Origin: Proteus vulgaris | GTDB taxonomy: Bacteria > Pseudomonadota > Gammaproteobacteria > Enterobacterales > Enterobacteriaceae | DNA length: 64,000 nucleotides | Assembly (NCBI GenBank): GCA_901472505.1 | Contig: LR590468.1 | Span: 434,001-498,000 of the forward strand | Reading direction: 5' to 3' | Shown: piece by piece, positions 29,984 to 41,847 of the stretch | Layout of the letters: each line of letters starts with the position of its first letter | Position numbering within the stretch: the first letter of the stretch is position 1 | Program-made: the position numbers and the translations under genes | Notes under the pieces: model-generated | The model's input: only the letters and a program-made list of their open reading frames with translations | Told to the model about the DNA's origin: nothing | Databases searched by the model: none

Positions 29984-30880
29984 TTACAGTGCTTTTAATA
30001 CTTCATAAGAAGGTGCGAAATAATAACTTCCTGTTACAGGTTTACTCATGCGCAATAGATCGTCATGTTTGCCATCTAATTCCCCAAACATACTCAATAG
30101 TTGCTGCTCGATGTTATATAAACGACCACAGTAAGCTAGGAAATATAAACCATGTTTACCGCTTGCTGTACCATAAGGTAGGCTGTGACGTAAAATGGCT
30201 AATTCTTCACCATCTTCTTCAATCACAACACGAGAAACATGAGATGTTACATTACGCTCAGATTCTTCAAGCTCAACGCTGTCTTTTTTAGTACGACCGA
30301 TCATTTTTTCTTGATCTGATTCACTAAAACGAGCCCATTTTTTCAGGTTATGCTCATAACGCTGAACTAAAACATAACTACCACCAGCATCAACACCGTC
30401 ATTGATTAGTGCAACCCCATAACGTTCATCATCTTGTGGATTTTCTGTTCCATCAATAAATCCACTTAAATCACGTTCTTCTATCCAGCGGAAACCATGA
30501 ATTTCTTCTTCAACTTTAATCGCATCACCAAAAGCGGCGATTGCAGCTTGTGCTAATGAGAAATTCACATCATGACGCATTGATTGAATATGAATAAGAA
30601 GATCACGTTGTGTTGCAGGTGCTAAACCTTTACCTAAAGGGCGAAAAGGTTTTAGTTCTGGTGCACTATTTTCATCTGACAGTCTTTTCCAAAGATCTGA
30701 GCCAAATGCGATAACTGCACCTAGTGATGCATCAGGAAATTGCTTTTGTAAATCAGATAATGATTGCATGAATTTTTGACATCCTTCACGCAGAGCGTCT
30801 AATTCACCCACGACCATTGCTTCAATAAAAAGACCAAATTTACTATGTGCGACTAAAATGCCACTTTGTGCATGAGACAT
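29984..30880 (-). CDS. yfeX: DyP-type haem peroxidase YfeX
   Basis: 298-residue cytosolic dye-decolourising peroxidase. The hallmark [13 protein letters not shown] (catalytic Asp near residue 143) and the proximal haem His in VTSHVSRV near 215 are present, plus [15 protein letters not shown] and GSYYFAPS. No Tat or Sec signal, in line with class B DyPs. E. coli YfeX has been linked to porphyrinogen oxidation and haem iron release. Same strand as yfeY as in E. coli, but 120 bases apart. Confidence 0.94.
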   Translation of the reverse strand: MSHAQSGILVAHSKFGLFIEAMVVGELDALREGCQKFMQSLSDLQKQFPDASLGAVIAFGSDLWKRLSDENSAPELKPFRPLGKGLAPATQRDLLIHIQSMRHDVNFSLAQAAIAAFGDAIKVEEEIHGFRWIEERDLSGFIDGTENPQDDERYGVALINDGVDAGGSYVLVQRYEHNLKKWARFSESDQEKMIGRTKKDSVELEESERNVTSHVSRVVIEEDGEELAILRHSLPYGTASGKHGLYFLAYCGRLYNIEQQLLSMFGELDGKHDDLLRMSKPVTGSYYFAPSYEVLKAL

Positions 30881-31000
30881 ATTGCTTCCCTAATCAATAA
30901 TCAAAACGCTCGGAATAAAGCTAATTATATCGAATGTTTTTTCCCGAAGATTTGCCTTTTAACAAATATCAGACAGTCTGATTATAAAATCTTCCTTATA

Positions 31001-31618
31001 TTATAGGGAATAGCGTGAAGGTGATTTGTTTTGCCAAATAATTTGCGTCAATGTCCAATTAGATAAAACTTCATCAGGTGGCATTAACCCATCTGGACCA
31101 TCCCACTGTCCGCTAAAAACATAACTCACTGATTTAGCTTGTTCTGATTGGCATAAAATGGTTCTTTGTTTTTCATCTTTAGGGCCTTTGCTACATACAC
31201 CAAACGCTTTTTTATAGATATCTTTAAAGGGTGTCCCCATTGTAGTACCCCAATCTGTTGTGGCTTTTGCATCAAAAACGTCTATTTTTTCAACAGTCCC
31301 TTTTTCTTTACCGTAGAAAGCTACTTGGATTTTATTATCTTCTAGACCTTGAACAACAACGATAATATCACTACCTTGCATTTCCATTCCTTCACGATAA
31401 TGAAAACGGCTCCCTAGCTCATTCTTAATATCATTTTCAGTTATTTTTGTTGAACTTGTAATATGACCCAATCCATTAGCAGAAACGGTTAGCGTATCAT
31501 TTGAAAACCAGTTCATCGGATTTAGCGCTGAAAAAGACATTCCTCCCATGGATGAACAGCCACTTAATAGCAGAACGCTTGTGCTTAAACACAAGGGCAA
31601 CCAAAACTTAGGCATCAT
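31001..31618 (-). CDS. yfeY: YfeY-like lipoprotein
   Basis: 205 residues with a lipoprotein signal peptide ending in the lipobox LLSGC (Cys about 21). Sequence and position next to yfeX match E. coli YfeY, an envelope lipoprotein reported as sigma-E dependent. Contains DTLTVSANGLGHITSSTKIT and a pair of Cys in GVCSKGPKDE and ILCQSEQ that may form a disulfide. I see no clear sigma-E promoter upstream. The 325-base gap 31619-31943 holds no gene; E. coli has yfeZ here. Confidence 0.85.
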   Translation of the reverse strand: MMPKFWLPLCLSTSVLLLSGCSSMGGMSFSALNPMNWFSNDTLTVSANGLGHITSSTKITENDIKNELGSRFHYREGMEMQGSDIIVVVQGLEDNKIQVAFYGKEKGTVEKIDVFDAKATTDWGTTMGTPFKDIYKKAFGVCSKGPKDEKQRTILCQSEQAKSVSYVFSGQWDGPDGLMPPDEVLSNWTLTQIIWQNKSPSRYSL

Positions 31619-31909
31619 TTGTTTCTCCGTTAAACTTTTTCATCACTTATTAAACAGATAATAATGTTATTAGACACACCTTATCTTACTCTTTACTTCA
31701 CCTCAATCATCAGGCAAAACCACCCACAATAAATTGGCATAACAAAGCATTACTTAATTTAACGCCAAATACCCCATGAAAAAGAAAGCCTAGTTACGAC
31801 CCTCTATATCTTCATTTGTTCCACAGTAAAAGTAATATCAGATTTTATGGATAAAATAAGAGAATGACGTGCATGAATAGGAATAGAGAAAAAAAAACAC
31901 AAAAATAAG

Positions 31910-31938
31910 AATAACCCTCAAACATCGAGGGCTTATTA
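31910..31938 (-). terminator. ypeA terminator
   Basis: CCCTC / GAGGG core with flanking AT pairs and a minus-strand U-rich tail, just after the ypeA stop. Confidence 0.6.
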
Positions 31939-31943
31939 CAGAG

Positions 31944-32381
31944 TTAGAGATCGAAATCCTGATCGACAATTAACCGTTTAGTATAAGTTGTGCTTTCTTG
32001 GTTTTGATCTTCATACAACAATTTTTCGAACATACAAATCGTTGCATCATTTTCTTCAGGTACAACTAATGTAATTTGTGGGCATCCTTTCGCGATCAGT
32101 TTTTTCTCTAATCGAGAGATCAATGCATTCGCAATGCCCCTGCCACGAAAGTCTGGATGAACGCCTAAATAGTATAAAGATCCACGATGACCATCGTAGC
32201 CCCCCATCACACTGCCCACAAGTTCACCGGCCACTTCTGCAATCAGAAATAAGTCAGGTGAATGGTTTATTTTTCTTTCAATATCAATTTCGGGATCATT
32301 CTCTGGCGAGATTAAGTCGCAACGCTCCCAAAGTGTAATGATTGCCTCAAAATCATCTTGGCGAAATACACGTATTTCCAT
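31944..32381 (-). CDS. ypeA: GNAT acetyltransferase YpeA
   Basis: 145-residue acetyltransferase. Acetyl-CoA motif [23 protein letters not shown] near residues 73-95; start [21 protein letters not shown] matches E. coli YpeA. Substrate unknown. Divergent from hemF. The C-terminal part is a little diverged (YEDQNQEST). Confidence 0.92.
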   Translation of the reverse strand: MEIRVFRQDDFEAIITLWERCDLISPENDPEIDIERKINHSPDLFLIAEVAGELVGSVMGGYDGHRGSLYYLGVHPDFRGRGIANALISRLEKKLIAKGCPQITLVVPEENDATICMFEKLLYEDQNQESTTYTKRLIVDQDFDL

Positions 32382-32508
32382 GGTTTTGCCTATTATTGTT
32401 CACATAAATCTGAATTTATTATCGCTTGTTTGGTTTATGAATCAACTTGAAAATGAGAACATAGATAATACGGAACTTTATTTCTAATAAATATGATAAA
32501 AATTATAG

Positions 32509-33423
<915 letters not shown>

Positions 33424-33445
33424 AGGCAATAAATCATTAAATATA

Positions 33446-33468
33446 GAGCCACTTTAGCAAGTGGCTTT
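33446..33468 (+). terminator. Weak terminator after hemF
   Basis: AGCCACTT / AAGTGGCT stem, 24 bases after hemF, with only a short T tract. Confidence 0.5.
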
Positions 33469-33507
33469 ACTGAAATAAAACGAGAAATGTAAAATTATTT
33501 TCTAAAA

Positions 33508-33903
33508 TTAATTAAACAAAAAAGCCAGTAATCCTGTGACTTTGTTTTTATTTTCCCAGCCTTCCCCTCTCATACAGGTATTAAAATAATCCCTACGTTG
33601 CCATTGATTAGCATCAGAAGGAAAAGAAGTTCCTGCTCCTGAACTTGGAATATCTTTACCATTTATTCTCATTGGAGCAAAAGAAGGATGACGTGAAGCC
33701 ACATATCTAGCGGGAAATCGCACTTTAGCTTCTTGCATACACATATTTTTAGCAATCTCGAAAGGAGAGGGGGTGATGGTGTTTGCTTCCCACTTTTCTG
33801 GGGTAGCACAAGATGAAAGAACAAAAACAGACACAGTAATAATATATTTTTTCAAGATAGCGGGCTCATTAAAACAAATAAGAATCACTCTTATTTTAAG
33901 CAT
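33508..33903 (-). CDS. Small probable lipoprotein of unknown function
   Basis: 131 codons from ATG 33903, but residues 17 onward (LKKYIITVSVFVLSSCATPE) look like a lipoprotein signal with lipobox LSSC, so a TTG start at 33855 (115 residues) is the better biological fit. Neither start has a clear ribosome site. The mature part has three further Cys and an Arg-rich middle (ARYVASRHPSFAPMRINGKD), ending in KVTGLLAFLFN. I do not recognise it. The 376-base gap to der (33904-34279) shows only the der terminator. Confidence 0.6.
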   Translation of the reverse strand: MLKIRVILICFNEPAILKKYIITVSVFVLSSCATPEKWEANTITPSPFEIAKNMCMQEAKVRFPARYVASRHPSFAPMRINGKDIPSSGAGTSFPSDANQWQRRDYFNTCMRGEGWENKNKVTGLLAFLFN

Positions 33904-34222
33904 TTATTGAAATCGTAAAATTAATTATTTATGAAATACGAGACGCCATAACCCTTAGTCACTTTAAAATTTATCACTCCATGAACCATGGTTAGTTTTA
34001 TCATAAATAAGAATTTATGACGCAGGAAAAATAGCAATTCAATAACTAAAACTCCTTGAAAACTAGCTACTAATTCTATTAAAGAGAAGTTTTATTGGTG
34101 TAATTGAGGATTTTATTCAATATGTAATAAATAATATAGCGACAATGACGAGTGATGAACAAACCCATCATGGATCAACTCATCATAGAAAAGATGTTAG
34201 TTAATTAATAATCTTTAGATAT

Positions 34223-34258
34223 AAAAAAACTGAGCTCATTATAAATTGAACTCAGTTC
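34223..34258 (-). terminator. der terminator
   Basis: AACTGAG / CTCAGTT arms around a 16-base loop, with a run of seven U on the minus strand. Confidence 0.8.
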
Positions 34259-34279
34259 TTATTTTGATGCTAAATTAAC

Positions 34280-35770
34280 TTACTTTGATTTCTTCAAATG
34301 TGACATTAAGCGCTTACGTTTACGCATTTGAGAAACAGTTAATTTATTTTTCTTATCCGCATAAGGGTTTTCACCCTCTTTAAATTGAATACGAATTGGC
34401 GTACCCATGACTTGTAAAGTACGGCGGAAATAGTTCATCAAATAACGCTTATAGCTATCAGGTAAATCAGTTACCTGATTACCATGAATAACCACAACAG
34501 GTGGATTATAACCACCGGCGTGTGCGTATTTCATTTTTACACGACGTCCACGAACAATTGGTGGCTGGTGATCATCTTCTGCCATTTTCATGATACGAGT
34601 AAGCATTGATGTGCCTACGCGACGCGTCGCACAAACGTAAGCTTCTTGAATAGATTCAAAAAGATTACCTACACCACTGCCATGTAGTGCAGAAATAAAG
34701 TGAACTCGCGCAAAATCAACAAAGCCCAGCTTAAGATCAAGCATGGCTTTTACTTGTTCACGATCGTCTTGTGTCATGCCATCCCATTTATTAACAGCAA
34801 TCACTAATGAACGACCTGCATTCAAGATATAACCTAATAATGAGAGATCCTGATCTGAAATACCTTCACGCGCATCAATAACCAACAATGCAACGTTAGA
34901 ATCTTCAATGGCTTGCAATGTTTTAATAACAGAGAATTTTTCTACTGTTTCTTTCACTTTACCGCGCTTACGAACACCTGCTGTATCGATGATGATATAT
35001 TCTTTATCATCACGCTCCATAGGAATGTAGATACTGTCACGTGTTGTACCTGGCATATCGTAAACGACAACACGATCTTCACCAAGCATACGGTTTGTCA
35101 GTGTTGATTTACCCACATTAGGACGACCAACAATCGCTAATTTTACTGGTAATGTAGAGGGATCGAAGTCATCTTCTTCCTCTTCTAACGCTTGCGCTTC
35201 TTGTTCTGCTTCTAATGCAGCCCAATAAGCTGCATTTTCTTCTTCTTCCGTCAGCTCTTTTTCTTCTTCAACCACTTTCCCTGTAATAGGTAATAATGCT
35301 TGTTCAATTAATTGAGCAACACCACGACCATGAGAGGCCGCAATTGGGAAAATTTCACCCAAACCTAAGGAATAAAAATCTGCTAACGCAGTATCAATAT
35401 CAATACCATCAGTTTTATTCGCGACTAAATATGTTTTTTTCTCAACACCTCGCAGGTGTTTAGCAATACCTTGGTCCGCAGGCATTAAACCGGCACGCGC
35501 ATCAACTAAAAATAATACAATGTCAGCTTCTTGAATTGCTTGTAATGATTGTGATGCCATATGGGTTTCAACACCCTCTTCAGCACCATCAATACCACCA
35601 GTATCAATAATAATAAATTCTTCACCTTCTAACTCTGCACGGCCATATTTACGGTCACGAGTCAGGCCTGGAAAATCAGCAACTAATGCGTCTCTGGTGC
35701 GTGTTAGTCGATTAAATAACGTGGATTTACCCACGTTAGGGCGCCCTACTAAGGCAATAACGGGTATCAT
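34280..35770 (-). CDS. der: Ribosome-assembly GTPase Der (EngA)
   Basis: 496 residues with two GTPase domains in tandem. G1 GRPNVGKST near residues 8-16 and again near 211-219; G3 DTGG and DTAG; G4 NKTD and NKWD; a very acidic linker (EEEDDFDPS) between; C-terminal KH-like domain. Essential for 50S subunit assembly. ATG 35770 ([12 protein letters not shown]) is the family start; the longer frame to 35785 adds five unlikely residues. Follows bamB with a hairpin between. Confidence 0.97.
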   Translation of the reverse strand: MIPVIALVGRPNVGKSTLFNRLTRTRDALVADFPGLTRDRKYGRAELEGEEFIIIDTGGIDGAEEGVETHMASQSLQAIQEADIVLFLVDARAGLMPADQGIAKHLRGVEKKTYLVANKTDGIDIDTALADFYSLGLGEIFPIAASHGRGVAQLIEQALLPITGKVVEEEKELTEEEENAAYWAALEAEQEAQALEEEEDDFDPSTLPVKLAIVGRPNVGKSTLTNRMLGEDRVVVYDMPGTTRDSIYIPMERDDKEYIIIDTAGVRKRGKVKETVEKFSVIKTLQAIEDSNVALLVIDAREGISDQDLSLLGYILNAGRSLVIAVNKWDGMTQDDREQVKAMLDLKLGFVDFARVHFISALHGSGVGNLFESIQEAYVCATRRVGTSMLTRIMKMAEDDHQPPIVRGRRVKMKYAHAGGYNPPVVVIHGNQVTDLPDSYKRYLMNYFRRTLQVMGTPIRIQFKEGENPYADKKNKLTVSQMRKRKRLMSHLKKSK

Positions 35771-35834
35771 TTTTTGATGCCTCATAAAAATACAATCATA
35801 ATTCTGATTGCATTTTACATGTAATTACTAAAAA

Positions 35835-35862
35835 GACGAAACGGCTCCTTTAAAGGAGCCGT
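35835..35862 (-). terminator. bamB terminator
   Basis: ACGGCTCCTTT / AAAGGAGCCGT perfect arms followed on the minus strand by TTCGTCTTTTTA. Confidence 0.75.
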
Positions 35863-35889
35863 AAAATAAATAGATTTGTCAGTAATGAA

Positions 35890-37062
35890 TTACCGACTAT
35901 AAAGGTAAAGCTTACCGTCACGAGCTTGGATCATCAGCTTATCTTGAACCGCTTGAGGGCGACTTAATAAACCGGAGCTATTTACCTCGTTTTGTGCAAT
36001 GAATTTACCTGTCGTGGTATCAATCCAATGGAGATAACCTTCTGCATCACCAACCACTAAATAGCCATCAAAAATAGCCGGTGCGGTTAAATTACGATGT
36101 AGCAAATCTTCTTGTGTCCATAATGTCACACCATCTGATTTACGAACAGATAAAACACGGTCATTTTGGTCAACAAGGTAAAGGGTATCACCTAGTAGCA
36201 CCATATCATTGACTGAACCTAAATCGCGTTTCCAAAGAATTTGCCCAGAACGCATATCAAGGCTAACTAAGTTACCGTTATACGCCATTGCATATACGGT
36301 ATTTTCATCAATAATCGGTGTAATATCCACGTCACTTAATCGGCTAATTTCAGTAGAGCCTTTTATTTGTGAAATATTTTGTTGCCAAATCAACTGTCCT
36401 TGAGAAAGAACAACGGCACTAACACGTCCATTATCTGCACCAATAATTGCAGCACCATAAGCGACAGCTGGCGCAGATTCACCACGAAGAGATAATGATG
36501 GTGTATCTAAGTTAACCGTCCATGATATTTCGCCAGTTAATAAATCCAATCCTTGCAATAAGCCATTACTCGTATGGATAAGCACTAACCCATCGCTAAC
36601 AACAGGTTTTGAAATGGCTTCGCCTGCAACATCGGTTTCCCAATCAATAGAACCATCATCAGTATTCAACGCATAGACTTTTGCTTTTTCAGTTCCCACA
36701 AAAACACGAGTACCTGAAACAGTCAATCCACCAGAAAGTAATGCGGATTCATTGGATGAAAGAAAACCAGTTTTGATAGAGAGATCTTGTGACCAGAGCT
36801 CTTTCCCTGTGTCCAAATCTAACGCTTTAACTAAGCCATGGCGATCAGCGACATAGACAACTGAGCCATCCCATGTTGGTGACAAATGAGAATAGTATTT
36901 ACCAATACCATTTCCAACTGATTTGTCCCAAACAGCTCTAGGTGTAAATTGGCTCTGCACCTCAGGTAATGGAGACATTGTCACATTATCCTGTTCACTA
37001 GAACACCCTGCCAATAAAGCAGATGCTAGTAGACCAACCAGGAGAGTTTTACGCAGTTGCAT
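35890..37062 (-). CDS. bamB: Outer-membrane assembly lipoprotein BamB
   Basis: 390 residues with a lipoprotein signal (lipobox LLAGC, Cys about 19) and an eight-bladed beta-propeller of PQQ-like repeats (for example YALNTDDGSIDWETDV, LVSLDMRSGQILWKRD). BamB is the periplasmic, outer-membrane-anchored part of the Bam complex that folds outer-membrane proteins. Fourteen bases after yfgM, so co-transcribed. In E. coli it is sigma-E controlled. Confidence 0.97.
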   Translation of the reverse strand: MQLRKTLLVGLLASALLAGCSSEQDNVTMSPLPEVQSQFTPRAVWDKSVGNGIGKYYSHLSPTWDGSVVYVADRHGLVKALDLDTGKELWSQDLSIKTGFLSSNESALLSGGLTVSGTRVFVGTEKAKVYALNTDDGSIDWETDVAGEAISKPVVSDGLVLIHTSNGLLQGLDLLTGEISWTVNLDTPSLSLRGESAPAVAYGAAIIGADNGRVSAVVLSQGQLIWQQNISQIKGSTEISRLSDVDITPIIDENTVYAMAYNGNLVSLDMRSGQILWKRDLGSVNDMVLLGDTLYLVDQNDRVLSVRKSDGVTLWTQEDLLHRNLTAPAIFDGYLVVGDAEGYLHWIDTTTGKFIAQNEVNSSGLLSRPQAVQDKLMIQARDGKLYLYSR

Positions 37063-37076
37063 GTCTGAAGATCCCT

Positions 37077-37697
37077 TTAATTGGATAAATTATTGAGTTT
37101 AAGTTCAACCAGTGAGCGAATAGCACCCGTATTTTCATCGGTTAATGCGCTACGGTAGGCTGCTGCAGCACCTGCGTTATCGCCTTTTTTCGCTAATACA
37201 TCACCACGGATATAATTTTTCATTCCATTCCATGCTTTGCCTTTCACTTGCTCTAACGAAATCAAAGCTGCATCAGTTTTATCCAATGCTAATTGTACGC
37301 GAGCTAAACGAAGATGAAGCATATCTGCAAATGCATCATTTTTTACTTTTGCAACAGCCGTTGTCAGATGACGTTCACCATTAACTAAGTCATTAGCATC
37401 AATAGCAATTTGTGCAAGTTCTAACGACGCTAACGCGCCATAAACATCATTCGTGTCAGTAACAAATTTTTCAGCTAATGCAATATTTTCTGGTGTCGGT
37501 TTTGCGAGTGCTTCACTCACTGTTGCAAAAGCACTTGCACTTTCTTGTAAACGATTTGTTTGATGTGATTGCCAATATTTCCAACCAAATACACCACCAA
37601 ACCCAATAACTGCGGCTAAAACAATGGTTAAACCGTAATTTTTTACAAACTGTTTAATTGCATCAACTTGTTCGTTTTCGGTGCTATACACTTCCAC
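37077..37697 (-). CDS. yfgM: YfgM, membrane-anchored TPR protein
   Basis: 206 residues: short cytosolic N-terminus (EVYSTENEQVDAIKQFVKNY), one transmembrane helix (LTIVLAAVIGFGGVFGWKYW), then a periplasmic TPR-like helical domain. E. coli YfgM associates with the chaperone PpiD and SecYEG. Between hisS (10 bases) and bamB (14 bases) in one operon, as in E. coli. Confidence 0.95.
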   Translation of the reverse strand: MEVYSTENEQVDAIKQFVKNYGLTIVLAAVIGFGGVFGWKYWQSHQTNRLQESASAFATVSEALAKPTPENIALAEKFVTDTNDVYGALASLELAQIAIDANDLVNGERHLTTAVAKVKNDAFADMLHLRLARVQLALDKTDAALISLEQVKGKAWNGMKNYIRGDVLAKKGDNAGAAAAYRSALTDENTGAIRSLVELKLNNLSN

Positions 37698-37707
37698 AAG
37701 TCTCTCC

Positions 37708-38991
37708 TTAACCTAATAACAGAGTCAATTGCTGAGCTAGCTCATGACGAGCAACGATTGTTTGTTCTCCTGAACGCAAATCTTTCACTGCAACGGTGCC
37801 GGCATTAATTTCATCTTCGCCTAAAATCAGCGCAATTTTAGCGCCTTGTTTATCTGCACGCCCTAACTGCTTTTTAAAGTTACCATTACCATGATTCGTC
37901 ATTAAACGTAATGTGGGTAATTGGTCACGAATTTCTTCAGCAAGTATTAATGCTGCGCTTTGGCTCTTCTCACCAAAAGAAGCAAGATAAACATCAGCCA
38001 CATTGGTATCTGCAACAAATTCAGGGTTAACCGCTTGAACTAATAAAATCATGCGCTCCATACCCATTGCAAAACCAACTGCTGGTGTTGGATGCCCGCC
38101 AAGTTGCTTTACAAGTCCATCATAACGTCCACCGGCACAAACGGTACCTTGTGAACCTAATGCGCTGGTAACCCACTCGAAAACAGTACGGTTATAATAA
38201 TCTAAACCGCGCACTAAGCGCTGGTTAACACGATATGTAATACCTACAGCATCTAATAATGCACAAAGACCATCAAAGTGCGCTCTTGATTCGTCATCAA
38301 GATAATCAAAAAGTTCAGGCGCATCATTCAATAAAGTCTGAATTTCTGGATTTTTTGAGTCTAAAACGCGCAATGGGTTAGAATACATACGACGTTTGCA
38401 GTCTTCATCTAACTGGTCAACATGCTGTTCTAAAAAGGCAACTAACGCTTCACGGTATTTAGCACGTGCTTCTAACGAACCAATAGAGTTAAGTTCTAAT
38501 GTTACGTGTTCTGAAATACCTAATGCTTTCCACCAGCGCGCCGTTAACATAATTAACTCAGCATCAATGTCTGGACCTTGTAGACCAAAGACTTCTGCAC
38601 CTAACTGATGGAATTGACGATAACGACCTTTTTGAGGACGCTCGTAACGGAACATAGGCCCTAAATACCATAAACGCTGTTCTTGATTGTAAAGCAAACC
38701 ATGTTCGATACCTGCACGTACACAGCCCGCAGTATTTTCTGGACGTAATGTCAGGCTTTGTGCATCTTCACCACGATCGGTAAAAGTATACATTTCTTTT
38801 TCAACAACATCGGTAACTTCACCAATTGCTCGCTGAAATAGAGGGGTATGCTCTACGATAGGTGTTCTGATTTCACTAAAGCCGTAACCCGCCAAAATTT
38901 GTTTTAGCGTATTTTCAATTTTCTGCCATACACGAGTGTCAGCAGGTAGATAGTCGTTCATACCACGAATGGCTTGGATTTTTTGTGCCAC
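37708..38991 (-). CDS. hisS: Histidyl-tRNA synthetase
   Basis: 427-residue class II synthetase charging tRNA-His. Motif 2 [16 protein letters not shown], His-binding [16 protein letters not shown] and [14 protein letters not shown], motif 3 [13 protein letters not shown], and a C-terminal anticodon-binding domain. Full length. First gene of hisS-yfgM-bamB; the upstream ispG is separated by a perfect terminator hairpin. Confidence 0.98.
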   Translation of the reverse strand: MAQKIQAIRGMNDYLPADTRVWQKIENTLKQILAGYGFSEIRTPIVEHTPLFQRAIGEVTDVVEKEMYTFTDRGEDAQSLTLRPENTAGCVRAGIEHGLLYNQEQRLWYLGPMFRYERPQKGRYRQFHQLGAEVFGLQGPDIDAELIMLTARWWKALGISEHVTLELNSIGSLEARAKYREALVAFLEQHVDQLDEDCKRRMYSNPLRVLDSKNPEIQTLLNDAPELFDYLDDESRAHFDGLCALLDAVGITYRVNQRLVRGLDYYNRTVFEWVTSALGSQGTVCAGGRYDGLVKQLGGHPTPAVGFAMGMERMILLVQAVNPEFVADTNVADVYLASFGEKSQSAALILAEEIRDQLPTLRLMTNHGNGNFKKQLGRADKQGAKIALILGEDEINAGTVAVKDLRSGEQTIVARHELAQQLTLLLG

Positions 38992-39075
38992 TTTTCTTCT
39001 CTAATAGTTATTAGTTGATTGTTAGGCTGATTATAGAAGCGAAATCAATCAGTATTCAATGTGAAATCAAGAGTA

Positions 39076-39106
39076 AAACAGGCTCATTGATTAATGAGCC
39101 TGTTTT
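39076..39106. terminator. Terminator between ispG and hisS
   Basis: Perfect 13-base arms AAACAGGCTCATT / AATGAGCCTGTTT with a GATT loop, U-tracts on both sides. Confidence 0.88.
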
Positions 39107-39113
39107 TTGAGTA

Positions 39114-40235
39114 TTATTTATCCAACTGATTTATATTTATACGCATACTATCATCAAGCATTGACGCTTTAGCACGGATTTTCGCTTCTAATAAATCAAT
39201 CATATTACCATTATCAAGACGTTCTTTTTGTCTTACGCCATCTTCATAAAAACCACTGCGGGTTTTAGCACCTGTTACACCTAACGTTGAAACTTCAGCT
39301 TCACCCGGCCCATTAACCACGCAACCAATAATAGAAACATCCATAGGTGTGATGATATCTTCCAAACGCTGTTCTAATTCATTAACTGTTCCAATCACAT
39401 CAAATTCTTGGCGTGAACATGTTGGACAAGCAATAAAGTTAATACCGCGAGAGCGAATACGTAAAGATTTAAGAATATCAAAGCCGACTTTAACTTCTTC
39501 AACCGGATCGGCCGCTAATGAGATCCTTAGTGTATCGCCGATACCTTCTGATAATAAGATCCCAAGGCCGATTGCAGATTTAACTGATCCCGCTCTTGCG
39601 CCTCCGGCTTCTGTGATCCCAAGATGCAAAGGTTGATCTATTTTCTTTGCTAATAAGCGATAAGAGTCAACCGCAAGGAAAACATCAGAGGCTTTTACAC
39701 TGACCTTGAATTGTTCAAAATTCAATCTATCAAGAATATCCACATGGCGCATTGCTGATTCAACTAACGCTTCAGGTGTAGGTTCACCATATTTTTCTTG
39801 AATATCTTTTTCAAGTGAACCACCATTTACGCCAATACGAATAGGAATATTGTTGTGACGAGCACAATCAACAACTTGGCGGATACGATCTTCACTACCA
39901 ATATTACCTGGGTTGATACGCAAACAATCAACACCATATTCAGCCACTTTTAATGCAATACGATAGTCAAAATGGATATCAGCCACTAAAGGCACATTGA
40001 CTTGTTGCTTGATTAATTTGAATGCTTCCGCAGCATCCATTGTGGGTACAGAAACACGAACAATATCCACCCCAACACGTTCCAGAGATTTTATCTGGCG
40101 AACAGTCGCTTCTACGTCTGTTGTTCGTGTATTCGTCATCGACTGTACGGCGATAGGTGCGCCATCGCCAACAGGAACATTACCAACATAAATTCGAGTC
40201 GATTTGCGACGAATAATAGGTGATTCTTTATGCAT
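39114..40235 (-). CDS. ispG: 4-hydroxy-3-methylbut-2-enyl diphosphate synthase IspG (GcpE)
   Basis: 373-residue Fe-S enzyme of the non-mevalonate (MEP) isoprenoid pathway. TIM-barrel start [28 protein letters not shown], and 4Fe-4S ligands in [11 protein letters not shown] and [10 protein letters not shown]. Essential. Follows rodZ by 47 bases on the same strand, as in E. coli. Confidence 0.97.
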   Translation of the reverse strand: MHKESPIIRRKSTRIYVGNVPVGDGAPIAVQSMTNTRTTDVEATVRQIKSLERVGVDIVRVSVPTMDAAEAFKLIKQQVNVPLVADIHFDYRIALKVAEYGVDCLRINPGNIGSEDRIRQVVDCARHNNIPIRIGVNGGSLEKDIQEKYGEPTPEALVESAMRHVDILDRLNFEQFKVSVKASDVFLAVDSYRLLAKKIDQPLHLGITEAGGARAGSVKSAIGLGILLSEGIGDTLRISLAADPVEEVKVGFDILKSLRIRSRGINFIACPTCSRQEFDVIGTVNELEQRLEDIITPMDVSIIGCVVNGPGEAEVSTLGVTGAKTRSGFYEDGVRQKERLDNGNMIDLLEAKIRAKASMLDDSMRININQLDK

Positions 40236-40282
40236 TGATTAATTCTCCCATGCTTCCATGCTTGCTCAAATGTGTAGTCAGA

Positions 40283-41250
40283 TTAAGCGCTCGGTACTGT
40301 TATTTTTGCTATTTTTCCAGTAAAACGACTTAAATCAATTGATTCACCATTAAACTGTAAACGAGTAACAGAAGGTGCGCCTATTTTTAGTTTATAAGGT
40401 TGCTCACCATCAAATTCCAAACGATCACCCGCTTTCTTAATACCATTAAATAAGACTTTATTTTGGGCATTACGAATTTCTAACCAACATTCTCCATCAA
40501 ACATTAACACGAGTTGATTCGCTATTGCAGGTACTTCTGATGACGCTGATTCTTGTGTTAAATTTGCACGAGAAGTCGTCGATGTAGTTAGCGGTGATAC
40601 AGGTAATGGAACTGTTTTGACTTCTGTTGGTGCAGGTGTCGTCGTTTCAGTTGTTGGTGATGTAGCAACATTACTTTCCTGATTATCGACTAATGGCGAT
40701 GCAGGTACTTGTAAATTATCACCTTCAGATGTTGACGTATTATCTAAGGTTGCTAATGGGGAATCTACCGTGTTGGTGTTTTCTTGTGTACTATTTTGCC
40801 CTATGTCTTGTGATGCCATAGAGACTAATTCTTGTTGATCTGCCTGATGACCTTGCCACCACCAAACGCCCACGAGCGCCACCATTACAATAACAATCAC
40901 CCACGTAATTTTCATTAGCCAACCTTCACGTTTTTGTGACGTTTACCTAATGAGTAATTTTGCGTGGTTGTCATTCTAATTTGTTTAACTGGGGCTTGTT
41001 GGTCGATAAAACCAAGGATCTCTTTTTCAGGAACGCCGACTAACTTAGCATAAGAGCGCATATAACCGCGTAAGAAGGTTGGTGCAATATCAGAAGAAAC
41101 AGAGTCTGTTTCAATTTCGCGAACTGTTGATAACTTCAAACAAAGTCGATCAGCAACAGTTTGTTGTGTTAGCCCTACTTTTTCTCGTGCCTGACGTAAA
41201 AGTTGACCCGCTGTTAATTTCACTTCTTCGGTTTTGTTTTCAGTATTCAT
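40283..41250 (-). CDS. rodZ: Cytoskeletal protein RodZ, with one probable missing base
   Basis: Rejoined length about 322 residues. N-terminal cytosolic helix-turn-helix of the Cro/XRE type (LLRQAREKVGLTQQTVADRL) that binds MreB, one transmembrane helix (WVIVIVMVALVGVWWW), a Thr/Pro-rich periplasmic linker, and a C-terminal beta domain (LMFDGECWLEIRNAQNKVLF). It maintains rod shape. The frame breaks in the T-run 40933-40937 (A on the coding strand): a sixth A restores KRHKKREGWLMKITWV. Start ATG 41250 (MNTENKTEEVK) as in the family. Confidence 0.92.
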
Positions 41251-41324
41251 TAGCAATCTAGGCACTGTGGCTATTGGATGTTTAACATTGATGAACTCGC
41301 AAAAGCACAAAGTACCTTAACGTA

Positions 41325-41759
41325 TCACCGCGAATTTTTTGATATTTTATGAAAATTTTGCTGACAGACCAAATAATCTGGCGGTATATCCTCAATTGAC
41401 ACACTATTATCGTTTAATAGTTTTTGTTCACAAAGGAAATTACCGTAACGCCTTAATACATTAACATTTACTGGCTTCGACTTCATCGCTAATTTGTAAT
41501 AATCTAACGCTTGAATAGAATTTCCCAATAACTGCGATATTAACGCCATTCCTAAATTAGCATCGGGGTGATTTGGCATCACCGATAACACTTTTTGAAA
41601 ATGATATTGCGCTATTTGGTATTGTCTTTCAGCTAAATAAGCATCACCTAATTGTAAACGTATCGACACAGCAACACGTTCTTGATTGGCTGACGATTGA
41701 CAACCTAATGTCAATAACATCAAGCCAATAATTATAATTACTGATGATATCCTTATCAT
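41325..41759 (-). CDS. pilW: PilW/PilF-like TPR lipoprotein, short form
   Basis: 144 residues, lipobox LTLGC at about residues 16-20, then TPR helices (LQLGDAYLAERQYQIAQYHF, HPDANLGMALISQLLGN, ALDYYKLAMKSKP). Position between rlmN and rodZ is that of pilW/pilF, the pilotin that helps type IV pilus secretin assembly. Usual length is about 250 residues, so the C-terminal TPRs are missing; no continuation is seen in other frames. The reduced form may have another role or be decaying. Confidence 0.75.
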   Translation of the reverse strand: MIRISSVIIIIGLMLLTLGCQSSANQERVAVSIRLQLGDAYLAERQYQIAQYHFQKVLSVMPNHPDANLGMALISQLLGNSIQALDYYKLAMKSKPVNVNVLRRYGNFLCEQKLLNDNSVSIEDIPPDYLVCQQNFHKISKNSR

Positions 41760-41847
41760 CGTTATATTCCTTAAATATATTCATCCTTGTTCTCTCTACA
41801 TTGCAGTTATGTAATACACTTCACAAAGAAAGAGATCTCCAACTGTA

